A program made the translations under genes and the position numbers. Below, piece by piece: positions 52,302 to 60,387 of a stretch of 64,000 nt of DNA (the first letter of the stretch is position 1; each line of letters begins with the position of its first letter). Source of the stretch: Lachnospiraceae bacterium (GTDB lineage: Bacteria; Bacillota; Clostridia; Lachnospirales; Lachnospiraceae); assembly GCA_017473115.1 (NCBI GenBank), contig JAFUNC010000008.1, forward strand, positions 1-64,000. The letters run 5' to 3'. Below the pieces are notes generated by a model. That model was not told the origin of the DNA. It saw only the letters and a list, made by a program, of their open reading frames with translations, and did not search any database.

Positions 52302-53393
52302 ATGAAAAAGATAAGAAGCAGAGTTGCGGTGTTAATGCTTTTAGGTGTGATGTTGTGTAGTTTCGTTGCATGCGGTTATAGCAGCGATACGGCGATGTCG
52401 GAGACAATTTACGGCGATTCTTTTATGATGAGCAACCAAAGTTCCAATCATAAGGAATCAAACGAATCTTATGATATGATTACGGAAGAAATGGACGGAG
52501 CACCGGCTGAAGCACCTATGAGCGATTCAAGCACCGGCGCGGATGTTACCACAAACCGTAAATTGATCCGGACGGTTACCATGGAAGTGGAAACGGAAGC
52601 GTTTGAAACGATGATGACAAACGTGGAAAATAAGGTAAGTTCCATGGGCGGTTATATTGAGCATGCTTATACATACAACGGAAGTGCTTACAGTAACAGT
52701 GCGAGACGTTATGCGGAAATGACGGTAAGGGTACCTGACAGTGAGTTGGAAACTTTTGTGGAGCAGGTGGCTGGTTTTTCCAATGTAGTAAGTAAGACTA
52801 CTTCTACGGAAGATATTACGCTGGAATATGTGGATACGGAAGGTTTGCGCGATATGTATCTGGCGGAAGAACAGAGCCTTCTTGCATTGTTAGAAAAGGC
52901 AGAAAGTGTGGAGGATATCAGTTATCTTACATCCCAGTTATCTCAGGTGCGCTATAATATTGAAAATTTAGAATCAAGACTTTTAAAGTATGATGATTTG
53001 GTAGAATATGCAACCATTCATTTGTACATTGAAGAAGTAGAAGTATATACCCCTGTTGTAACGGAAGAAAAGACTTTCGGTGAGGAAATTAAGGACGGTT
53101 TTACTGCCAGCCTTCAGGATATTTGGAATTCTGTTGTAAATTTTGTTAAAAATACTATTATTAATTTGCCTTATATCATTCGTTTCTTTGTTGTTGTCGG
53201 TTTAATTATTCTTGCAATCAGACTGATTATTGTTATAATAAAAAAGGTAATAAAAAAGAACAGAGCAAAGAAAGTTGCAACGCAGAATCATACTAATGTG
53301 CAGGCTGTAGCAGTAAAAAATGAAGCGGAAACTGCACAAAAACCGGAGAATACAAAGAATCCGGATGTAAAAACCGGTGAAGAAGCCAAATAA
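52302..53393 (+). CDS. DUF4349 lipoprotein
   Basis: A 363-residue membrane lipoprotein. The signal peptide ends FVACG (lipobox Cys near 25). The DUF4349 domain spans about 85-245 (RKLIRTVTMEVETEAFETM, YAEMTVRVPDSELETFV, LEYVDTEGLRDMYLAEE) with a coiled coil (LEKAESVEDISYLTSQLSQ). A transmembrane helix lies about 290-318, followed by a basic cytoplasmic tail. Known family members are found near cell-envelope genes; function is unknown. It precedes era by 36 bp without a terminator, so it may be co-transcribed. Confidence 0.88.
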   Translation: MKKIRSRVAVLMLLGVMLCSFVACGYSSDTAMSETIYGDSFMMSNQSSNHKESNESYDMITEEMDGAPAEAPMSDSSTGADVTTNRKLIRTVTMEVETEAFETMMTNVENKVSSMGGYIEHAYTYNGSAYSNSARRYAEMTVRVPDSELETFVEQVAGFSNVVSKTTSTEDITLEYVDTEGLRDMYLAEEQSLLALLEKAESVEDISYLTSQLSQVRYNIENLESRLLKYDDLVEYATIHLYIEEVEVYTPVVTEEKTFGEEIKDGFTASLQDIWNSVVNFVKNTIINLPYIIRFFVVVGLIILAIRLIIVIIKKVIKKNRAKKVATQNHTNVQAVAVKNEAETAQKPENTKNPDVKTGEEAK

Positions 53394-53429
53394 TCTGCTG
53401 CAACAATTCGGAATAAGGACAGGTAAGAT

Positions 53430-54329
53430 ATGGAGCAGAAAAAATCGGGATTTGTAAGTATTATAGGCAGACCGAATGTGGGAAAATCAACCCTGATGAA
53501 TCAGATTATCGGTCAGAAGGTAGCGATTACATCCAATAAACCGCAGACAACCCGAAACAGAATACAAACCGTATATACGGATGATATGATGCAGATTGTT
53601 TTTGTGGATACGCCCGGCATTCATAAGTCCAAAAATAAACTGGGCGATTATATGGTGAATGCGGCAAAGAGTACCTTAAACGAAGCCGATGTCATTCTTT
53701 GGCTTGTGGAACCTACGGATTATATCGGAGCCGGAGAGAAGAGCATCATAGAGAATCTGAAACAGGTGCGTACGCCGATTATTTTGGTCATCAATAAGAT
53801 TGATACCGTAAAAAGAGAAGAGTTGCTTCATATCATTGACACCTACCGTAAAGAACTTGATTTTGCAGAGGTGGTTCCCGTATCGGCCCTGAAAGGGAAT
53901 AATACGGATACTCTTTTGGAATGTATCGGAAAGTATCTGCCCTATGGCCCGTGGTTTTATGACCCGGATACGTTAACGGATCAGCCGGAGCGTCAGATTG
54001 TGGCTGAATTGATTCGTGAGAAGGCATTGCGCTGTCTGGAAGATGAAATTCCTCATGGCATTGCGGTGGCAATTGATACCATGAAATTCAGCAAAAAGAT
54101 GGCCGATATTGAGGCTACCATTGTTTGCGAACGTGATTCCCATAAAGGAATTATTATCGGAAAAGGCGGACAAATGTTGAAAAAAATCGGTTCCCTGGCC
54201 CGTGCGGACATTGAAAGAATGCTGGATATGAAGGTAAATCTGAAACTCTGGGTCAAGGTAAAAAAGGATTGGCGTGACAGCGATTTTCTGTTAAAAAATT
54301 TCGGTTTCCAATCGAAAGATTACGAATAG
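53430..54329 (+). CDS. era: GTPase Era
   Basis: Era assists maturation of the 30S subunit by binding the 3' end of 16S rRNA. The 299-residue protein has G1 GRPNVGKST, G3 DTPGIHKSKNKLG, G4 NKID and G5 SALKG. The C-terminal KH domain has the signature GKGGQMLKKIGSLARADIE. It leads the usual era-yqzL-recO cluster. A GGACAGG-type site precedes the ATG. Confidence 0.97.
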   Translation: MEQKKSGFVSIIGRPNVGKSTLMNQIIGQKVAITSNKPQTTRNRIQTVYTDDMMQIVFVDTPGIHKSKNKLGDYMVNAAKSTLNEADVILWLVEPTDYIGAGEKSIIENLKQVRTPIILVINKIDTVKREELLHIIDTYRKELDFAEVVPVSALKGNNTDTLLECIGKYLPYGPWFYDPDTLTDQPERQIVAELIREKALRCLEDEIPHGIAVAIDTMKFSKKMADIEATIVCERDSHKGIIIGKGGQMLKKIGSLARADIERMLDMKVNLKLWVKVKKDWRDSDFLLKNFGFQSKDYE

Positions 54330-54357
54330 TTTTATCAAAAAAGCAAACCCTAAAAAA

Positions 54358-54391
54358 GAAGCCGCGAACTGTTTGAAAAGGTCGTGGCTTC
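54358..54391 (+). other. Hairpin between era and the YqzL-like gene
   Basis: A 10-bp stem GAAGCCGCGA / TCGTGGCTTC with a 13-nt loop, one wobble pair and no T run. It is more likely an RNA-processing or attenuation structure than a terminator. Confidence 0.5.
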
Positions 54392-54428
54392 TGTGTCGGA
54401 ATACAAAAAGCAGAAAGGCGGGTTTGCT

Positions 54429-54614
54429 ATGAGAGACGGAAGTGATTGGGATACTTTTTATAAAAGCGGCAGAGTGGAAGATTACTTAAACTACTGTCAA
54501 AACAAAGAGAAAAACGAGTCGGCGGAAGCGGATAGAGGATTAAAAGATAAAAATGCAGAATTTTATGGTGGTTTTAGGTCTGGTACTGAAGGCGGAGCCT
54601 ATCGGGGAATATGA
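54429..54614 (+). CDS. YqzL-like small protein
   Basis: A 61-residue protein whose first half, WDTFYKSGRVEDYLNYC, follows the YqzL pattern (W-x-x-F-x-x-[ST]-G-x-[VI]-x-x-Y-L). In B. subtilis yqzL sits at the same place between era and recO. The ATG follows AAAGGCGGG. The C-terminal half is Gly- and Glu-rich and extends beyond typical YqzL (~47 aa). Its last 62 bp overlap the start of recO in another frame, which suggests translational coupling. Function is unknown. Confidence 0.7.
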   Translation: MRDGSDWDTFYKSGRVEDYLNYCQNKEKNESAEADRGLKDKNAEFYGGFRSGTEGGAYRGI

Positions 54615-55209
54615 CAGGCGCATTGTGCTTCTTACCAGGGAGAAAGGAAAAATTACGGTGTTTGCAAGAGGGGCAAGAAGACAGAATAATCGTTTTCTTG
54701 CCACTACAACACCTTTTTGCTTCGGTGAGTTTAAATTATTTGCCGGACAGAATTCCTATTCCCTTTCCGAGGCTAATATTACCAATTATTTTGAAGAGGT
54801 GCGTTCGGATTTTGAACTGGCATTTTACGGAATGTATTTTTTGGAAATGGCAGATTATTATGCAAGAGAAAATACGGATGAAAAGCAACTTTTGAAGCTG
54901 TTGTATCAGTCTTTGAAAGCGTTGAGCCATCCTTCCCTGAACCGTGATTTTGTGAAGTTGATTTATGAAATGAAAGCAATCATGATTAACGGTGAATTTC
55001 CGGGAGTACCGGAACGGAGAGATGATTTGAGCGGTGCGGATATGGCAATTCGCCATTTGTGGGATATGCCGGCGGAGAAAGTATATTCTTTTCAGGTCAG
55101 TGAGGGGGTCTTTCAGGAACTGACCCGGCGTTGCGACGAGATTCGTAAACGTGTAATTGATAAGGAATTTAAAAGTCTGGATATGTTGAATAGTCTGGAT
55201 GCGGATTGA
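54553..55209 (+). CDS. recO: DNA repair protein RecO
   Basis: RecO loads RecA together with RecR and anneals SSB-coated DNA. The 218-residue protein has the N-terminal OB fold (GEYDRRIVLLTREKGKITVF, ARGARRQNNRF) and a helical C-terminal domain (AIMINGEFPGVP). It lacks the Cys4 zinc cluster of many RecO proteins and is short, a form I associate with Lachnospiraceae. The first ATG at 54553 is used; a second in-frame ATG four codons later is possible. Confidence 0.93.
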   Translation: MQNFMVVLGLVLKAEPIGEYDRRIVLLTREKGKITVFARGARRQNNRFLATTTPFCFGEFKLFAGQNSYSLSEANITNYFEEVRSDFELAFYGMYFLEMADYYARENTDEKQLLKLLYQSLKALSHPSLNRDFVKLIYEMKAIMINGEFPGVPERRDDLSGADMAIRHLWDMPAEKVYSFQVSEGVFQELTRRCDEIRKRVIDKEFKSLDMLNSLDAD

Positions 55210-55272
55210 TTTCGAAAATAAAAGGCGTTATAACGCCAACAACGATGAATTTGAAACAAAAGGAAAAGTGAG

Positions 55273-57867
55273 ATGAGTGAGATACATAAAGGAATAAAAC
55301 GAAGGATTTTAAAGCCTTCCATACTTGCTTTTGTGTTGCCTGTGCTGATATTGTTTGCAGTCTATATCATCAGAGGTGTTTTTCCTTTTGGAGATAAAAT
55401 GTACATCCGTATGGATTTTTATCATCAGTATGCACCGTTTTTGAAAGAATTCGGCCGTCATATTTTAAATGGTGAAAGTTTATTGTATGCATGGGAATTT
55501 GGTCTCGGCACCAATTACTGGGCGCATTTTGCATATTATCTGGCAAGCCCGTTAAACTGGCTTCTTGTGTTGGTGCCGGGGGATTTTATCGTGGAAGCAA
55601 TGAATCTGTTGCTGATTCTGCGTGCAGGTGTTGCGGGAAGTGCGTTTGTGTTCTTCTTAAAAGAAAACCGTAAAGAAAATATGGCGATGGCGGTGTTCGG
55701 TATTTTTTATGCCCTTTCAGGGTATTATCTTGCATATTGCTGTAATGTGATTTGGGCGGATGGCTATGCTTTGTTTCCCTTGGTGGCATTGGGCGTTTTG
55801 AGAATTGCACGTGGGAAAAGTGCCAAATTATATACGGTTAGCATGCTTATTTGTACGTTCAGTAATTTTTATCTTGCGGTAATGATTGGAATGTGTTGCG
55901 TACTTTGGTTTGGAATTTGTCTGATTGCAGGTCGTAAAAAAAGTGTAAAGGCTGTATTTGTTGCAATTGGAAAGTTTATTGCATCAACCCTTTTATATGT
56001 GGGAATGTGCGGAGTGATTCTGCTCCCGGTAGCAGCGGCACTTATGAATACGCCGGCGGGGGATAGTAGTTTTCCGGAACAGGCAGAAACCTATTTTGCT
56101 TTTTATGAGTTGTTTGAGCGGATGTGTTTGAACGTTTCGGTTAATTTAAAAGGGTCCGATTTGCCCAATATTTATGCTTCGGTTTTTGCGTTGGTAATGT
56201 TACCGGTTTATTTCGGAAATAAAGGCATCCGCTTAAAGGAAAAAATTGTCTGCGCTATCGTCCTTTTATTTCTGTTGGCAAGTTTCAATATCAATACGCT
56301 GGACTATATCTGGCACGGATTGCATTTTCCTAACAGTTTTCCGGCAAGACAATCGTTTTTTTACATTTTTCTTTTGCTGGCAATGGGGTATGAAGCCTAT
56401 GTAAAAAGAAAAAGAGTATCGGTTTGGGTATTGTATATTGCGATGTCGCTGATGGCTGTGCTGACGGGAGTGGCCTGGATTTTTCTGGGAAAAGACAACG
56501 ATTATCACGGAACGGCAATTTATTTGTGTACATTACTTTTTATTTTGTTGTATGGCATTTTATTGATTTTAGAACGGGAGATTCCTAAGAAAGCCCTGAT
56601 TGCGGTGCTTTTGATTGCCTGTGTGGCGGAGGCCGGGATTCATGTCGGTGTGGCCGGTGTGGATTCGGTGATCACCAGGGCACCTTATCTGGAGGATGAT
56701 AAGGAAACGCAACAACTTCTGGCGGTAATCCGACCGGAGGAAGGCGACTTTTATCGTATCGAAGAGCAGGATCGGCGTACGGTGAATGATGCGGCCTGGG
56801 ATGCGTATTACGGTGCATCGTATTTTTCGTCTACTATGCCCGGCGGCGTGAAGGAATGGTATGATGCTTTCGGTATGCGAAACAGCAGTGTTTCCTATTC
56901 GTTTGAAGGCGCCACTCCTTTGGCGGCGTCTCTTTTGAATGTGAAATATATATTTGCCAGTGAAGATGCATTTTATCCGGGGAATACTTTTACGGAAACG
57001 GAAGTGGTGACGGATGAGGGAGAAGTGATTCACTGTTATGAAAATAATCTGGTGTTACCGCTGGGATATATGGTGGATGCCGGTTTGGAAAACGCATTTT
57101 TATATAATACAGGCAATCCGTTTATAACCATGAATGATTACGGAAGTGCAGTGTTAAAAGAGCAGTGTTCTTTGTTTGTGCCTGTGATGCAATATAATGA
57201 ACTTTCTCTGCTGAATTTTGACGTGGGTGCCGGTGTGGAAGCAACTATGGAAGAAGAGAATGATAAGCAGAGAACCGCCATGGAAATTTTTGCGGGTGAA
57301 AATGTATTTTTATATGTTTCCACTTATATGGATGCCATTGATGTGGAATTTCATAATTTGGAAACGGGAGAAACGGAAACGCGTCATTTTGATGATTTGA
57401 AATTTAAAAAAATCATATCTCTGGGCGTGGAAGACTATAACAGAACCGTTGTGGTAACGCCTGCGGATTCTGATATTGATGAAGTTAAATTTTATTCCTA
57501 CAGAATGGACGAGGATGTTTTGAGCCGAATTTATAAAGTGTTGAGTGAGCAACCTATGGAATTGCAGGAGTTTGGCGACAGGTTCTTTATGGGAAGTATC
57601 CGTGCAAAAGAAGACGGAGTATTGCTTTTATCGGTGCCATATGATAAAGGGTGGACTGTCAAAGTAGATGGCGTGAAAGCGGAAACCTTTGCTTGGAAAG
57701 ACGCATTTCTTGCATTGGAACTGGAAGAAGGAGAACATACCCTTACATTTACCTATTGTCCCGAAGGATTCCGGGAAGGGATGATCATCAGTCTTGTTTC
57801 TGTTTGTATTGCTTTGGTAATTTTAGGATATTCATCTTATCGCAGAAATCGTTTCGTAAAAGAATAA
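55273..57867 (+). CDS. YfhO family membrane protein
   Basis: An 864-residue membrane protein of the YfhO family. About 12 N-terminal membrane segments (to ~445) include the GT-C-like first loop DFYHQYAPFLKEFGRHILNG, with acidic residues, and GLGTNYWAHFAYYLASPLNW. A large extracellular beta-rich domain (~460-830) follows, then a final C-terminal helix. In B. subtilis YfhO is linked to glycosylation of lipoteichoic acid. The same role here is inference. The ribosome binding site is AAAAGGAAAAG, and recO ends 63 bp upstream. Confidence 0.9.
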   Translation: MSEIHKGIKRRILKPSILAFVLPVLILFAVYIIRGVFPFGDKMYIRMDFYHQYAPFLKEFGRHILNGESLLYAWEFGLGTNYWAHFAYYLASPLNWLLVLVPGDFIVEAMNLLLILRAGVAGSAFVFFLKENRKENMAMAVFGIFYALSGYYLAYCCNVIWADGYALFPLVALGVLRIARGKSAKLYTVSMLICTFSNFYLAVMIGMCCVLWFGICLIAGRKKSVKAVFVAIGKFIASTLLYVGMCGVILLPVAAALMNTPAGDSSFPEQAETYFAFYELFERMCLNVSVNLKGSDLPNIYASVFALVMLPVYFGNKGIRLKEKIVCAIVLLFLLASFNINTLDYIWHGLHFPNSFPARQSFFYIFLLLAMGYEAYVKRKRVSVWVLYIAMSLMAVLTGVAWIFLGKDNDYHGTAIYLCTLLFILLYGILLILEREIPKKALIAVLLIACVAEAGIHVGVAGVDSVITRAPYLEDDKETQQLLAVIRPEEGDFYRIEEQDRRTVNDAAWDAYYGASYFSSTMPGGVKEWYDAFGMRNSSVSYSFEGATPLAASLLNVKYIFASEDAFYPGNTFTETEVVTDEGEVIHCYENNLVLPLGYMVDAGLENAFLYNTGNPFITMNDYGSAVLKEQCSLFVPVMQYNELSLLNFDVGAGVEATMEEENDKQRTAMEIFAGENVFLYVSTYMDAIDVEFHNLETGETETRHFDDLKFKKIISLGVEDYNRTVVVTPADSDIDEVKFYSYRMDEDVLSRIYKVLSEQPMELQEFGDRFFMGSIRAKEDGVLLLSVPYDKGWTVKVDGVKAETFAWKDAFLALELEEGEHTLTFTYCPEGFREGMIISLVSVCIALVILGYSSYRRNRFVKE

Positions 57868-57923
57868 AAAGTAAAAAGGCAAGGCGGAACTTTTACCTTG
57901 AGAAATCAAGATAAAAGAAAACC

Positions 57924-57952
57924 TTGAAAAACAAAGTGGACTTGGTTATAAT
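57924..57952 (+). promoter_or_regulatory. Promoter of the 58007 lipoprotein
   Basis: TTGAAA (57924-57929), exactly 17 bp, and TATAAT (57947-57952). Confidence 0.75.
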
Positions 57953-58006
57953 TAGGTACGTGTGTTAGAAAAGACCTGATTATTGTGAACGGAAGGAAGA
58001 TAGGGA

Positions 58007-58594
58007 ATGAAGAAAGTATCAATTCTTGTAATGATGCTTCTGATGGTTTGTATGTGTGCATGTGCCGAACAGAAACCGGAAGATATTGGTGCGACAACGG
58101 TCTATGTGAGAAATGACGGAAGTATTGTTGCTACCTATGTGGAAGATTTCAGTCAGTCGTATTATGATATGACAGAACTGCAGACAAATACAGAGAATAC
58201 TATTAGTGCGTATAATGTTGCGAATGGTGAAGGTAAAGTGGAAATGACTTACTTTGCGGTAGAAGGCAATATTGCTAAAATGCAGATGGAATTTGCAGAT
58301 GCGGAAGTTTATACGGACTATATCGGAGAGAAAGTATTTCACGGAACCGTAGCAGAGGCTCTGGAAGAAGGGTATGATTTAAAATACAGTTTAATCAATC
58401 CTCTGGACAGCGAAGATGTAATCGGGGAACACGAACTGCTTTCCATGCAGGATTCCAATATCATTATTGTGGAAGATGCAGTGCGTGTTCGTTCTGAGAG
58501 CACAATGCTTTATATGAGTTCCGATGCAAAATACATTGATGAAAATGAAGTGGACGGATACGATAATCCGGACGCAACTGTAATTGTATATTAA
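58007..58594 (+). CDS. Hypothetical lipoprotein
   Basis: A 195-residue secreted protein. The signal peptide is MKKVSILVMMLLMVCMCAC with a lipobox-like MCAC. The mature part is acidic with predicted beta strands: VYVRNDGSIVATYVEDFSQ near the start and AVRVRSESTMLYMSSDAKYI near the end. I do not recognise a named family. Similar small lipoproteins beginning 'TTVxVxxDGxI' occur in Lachnospiraceae. It has its own near-consensus promoter. Confidence 0.7.
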   Translation: MKKVSILVMMLLMVCMCACAEQKPEDIGATTVYVRNDGSIVATYVEDFSQSYYDMTELQTNTENTISAYNVANGEGKVEMTYFAVEGNIAKMQMEFADAEVYTDYIGEKVFHGTVAEALEEGYDLKYSLINPLDSEDVIGEHELLSMQDSNIIIVEDAVRVRSESTMLYMSSDAKYIDENEVDGYDNPDATVIVY

Positions 58595-58692
58595 GGTAAT
58601 AAGTTCAGGGTAAGGCGGATAATGATGTTTTCGGATGATTTATGATGTCAGGCTCTGAATACATATAATAATAAAAGCGAGGAGAAGTGAAA

Positions 58693-60081
58693 ATGGAAAA
58701 GACAATGGAAAAAATTGTAACCCTTGCCAAAGCGAGAGGTTTTATTTATCCCGGTTCTGAAATTTACGGTGGTTTGGCAAATACATGGGACTACGGTAAT
58801 CTTGGTGTAGAATTAAAAAACAATGTAAAAAAAGCATGGTGGCAGAAGTTTATCGTTGAGAATCCCTACAACGTTGGTGTGGACTGTGCCATCCTTATGA
58901 ATCCCCAGACTTGGGTTGCATCAGGACATTTAGGCGGTTTTTCCGATCCTTTGATGGATTGTAAGGAATGTCATGAGCGTTTCCGTGCAGATAAAGTAAT
59001 CGAAGATTTCTGTGCAGAGAAGGGGATTGCTTTGACAGAAGCGGTAGATGCATGGTCACAGGAAAAGATGATGGATTTTATCAAAGAAAATTCCATTCCC
59101 TGTCCTACCTGCGGTAAGCACAATTTTACGGATATCCGTCAGTTTAACTTAATGTTTAAAACCTTCCAGGGTGTTACGGAAGATGCGAAGAATACCGTAT
59201 ATCTTCGTCCTGAAACTGCTCAGGGTATCTTTGTTAACTTTAAGAATGTACAGAGAACATCCAGAAAGAAAGTTCCTTTCGGTATCGGACAGATCGGTAA
59301 GTCTTTCCGTAATGAAATCACACCCGGTAACTTTACTTTCCGTACCCGTGAATTTGAACAGATGGAACTTGAATTCTTCTGTGAACCGGATACAGACCTT
59401 GAATGGTTTGCATACTGGAAACAGTTCTGTATTGATTGGTTAAAGGCTCTTGGTATGAAGGAAGAAGAAATGCGTGTTCGTGACCACGATCCCGAAGAAC
59501 TTTCTTTCTACTCTAAGGCTACAACCGATATCGAGTTTTTATTCCCCTTCGGTTGGGGCGAACTTTGGGGTATTGCCGACAGAACCGATTATGACTTAAC
59601 ACAGCATCAGAACGTGTCAAAGCAGGATATGTCTTACTTTGATGATACCAAGAATGAAAGATATATTCCTTACGTTGTAGAACCTTCCTTGGGTGCTGAC
59701 CGTGTGGTTCTTGCGTTCCTTTGCGGTGCTTATGATGAAGAAGAATTGGGCGAAGGAGATACACGTACCGTGTTGCGTTTCCATCCTGCGCTTGCACCCG
59801 TTAAGATTGGTGTGCTTCCTTTGAGTAAGAAGTTAAACGAAGGTGCGGAGGCAATCTATACCAAACTTTGCAAGAAGTATAATTGTGAATTTGATGACAG
59901 AGGTAACATCGGTAAGAGATATCGTCGTCAGGACGAAATCGGTACACCGTTCTGTATCACATATGACTTTGAATCAGAAGAAGACAATTCCGTAACCGTA
60001 CGTTTCCGTGATTCCATGGAACAGGTTCGTGTTAAAATTGATGAATTGGATGCCTTCTTTGCCGACAAATTTGATTTTTAA
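58693..60081 (+). CDS. glyS: Glycyl-tRNA synthetase (alpha2 type)
   Basis: A class IIa enzyme that charges tRNA-Gly. The 462-residue single-subunit dimeric form carries [20 protein letters not shown], motif 2 region ([20 protein letters not shown]), motif 3 ([13 protein letters not shown]), and the insertion with Cys pairs CKECHERF and [23 protein letters not shown] is the eukaryote-like GlyRS signature. The C-terminal anticodon-binding domain is complete. ATG 58693 has GAGGAG 8 nt upstream, and the GTG two codons earlier is too close. Codon choice resembles highly expressed genes. There is no room for a T-box leader. Confidence 0.97.
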   Translation: MEKTMEKIVTLAKARGFIYPGSEIYGGLANTWDYGNLGVELKNNVKKAWWQKFIVENPYNVGVDCAILMNPQTWVASGHLGGFSDPLMDCKECHERFRADKVIEDFCAEKGIALTEAVDAWSQEKMMDFIKENSIPCPTCGKHNFTDIRQFNLMFKTFQGVTEDAKNTVYLRPETAQGIFVNFKNVQRTSRKKVPFGIGQIGKSFRNEITPGNFTFRTREFEQMELEFFCEPDTDLEWFAYWKQFCIDWLKALGMKEEEMRVRDHDPEELSFYSKATTDIEFLFPFGWGELWGIADRTDYDLTQHQNVSKQDMSYFDDTKNERYIPYVVEPSLGADRVVLAFLCGAYDEEELGEGDTRTVLRFHPALAPVKIGVLPLSKKLNEGAEAIYTKLCKKYNCEFDDRGNIGKRYRRQDEIGTPFCITYDFESEEDNSVTVRFRDSMEQVRVKIDELDAFFADKFDF

Positions 60082-60094
60082 TCTGAGACGAAAG

Positions 60095-60130
60095 TCCTGC
60101 TTTGTTTTGATGACAAGGCAGGATTTTTTT
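60095..60130 (+). terminator. Terminator after glyS
   Basis: A 10-bp hairpin TCCTGCTTTG / CAAGGCAGGA is followed by seven T. The next 160 bp, to the ppdK promoter, hold nothing recognisable. Confidence 0.85.
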
Positions 60131-60285
60131 GTTTCGGTGATAAATCATAAAAGGCTGCATGGAGGAAAAGGAAGCCTGTTTTTTAGGCGAAAACTGTGCA
60201 ATTTGTCATAAAAAAATGATGTTTCAATATTTTATAACAACATTGTGCTGTTTTAAAAAAAAGGGTGGCAGATAAAGGAAAGATA

Positions 60286-60294
60286 TGCTATAAT
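60286..60294 (+). promoter_or_regulatory. Extended -10 promoter of ppdK
   Basis: TGC-TATAAT (60289-60294 is a perfect -10) with a weak -35-like GTGGCA 18 bp upstream. It predicts an ~85-nt leader that can form a small GTATCG / CGATAC stem. Confidence 0.65.
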
Positions 60295-60387
60295 ATTTGA
60301 GCGTGCGAGCGTTAGTATCGACGCAGACAGTATGAGACGATACATTTTAAGATAAAGTATCTACGTTTCAAAGGAGGAACAATTGGC

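Noticed and set aside
54384-54428. 15-codon upstream extension of the YqzL-like gene
   Set aside because: It starts with GTG inside a hairpin and has no ribosome binding site; the ATG at 54429 has one.
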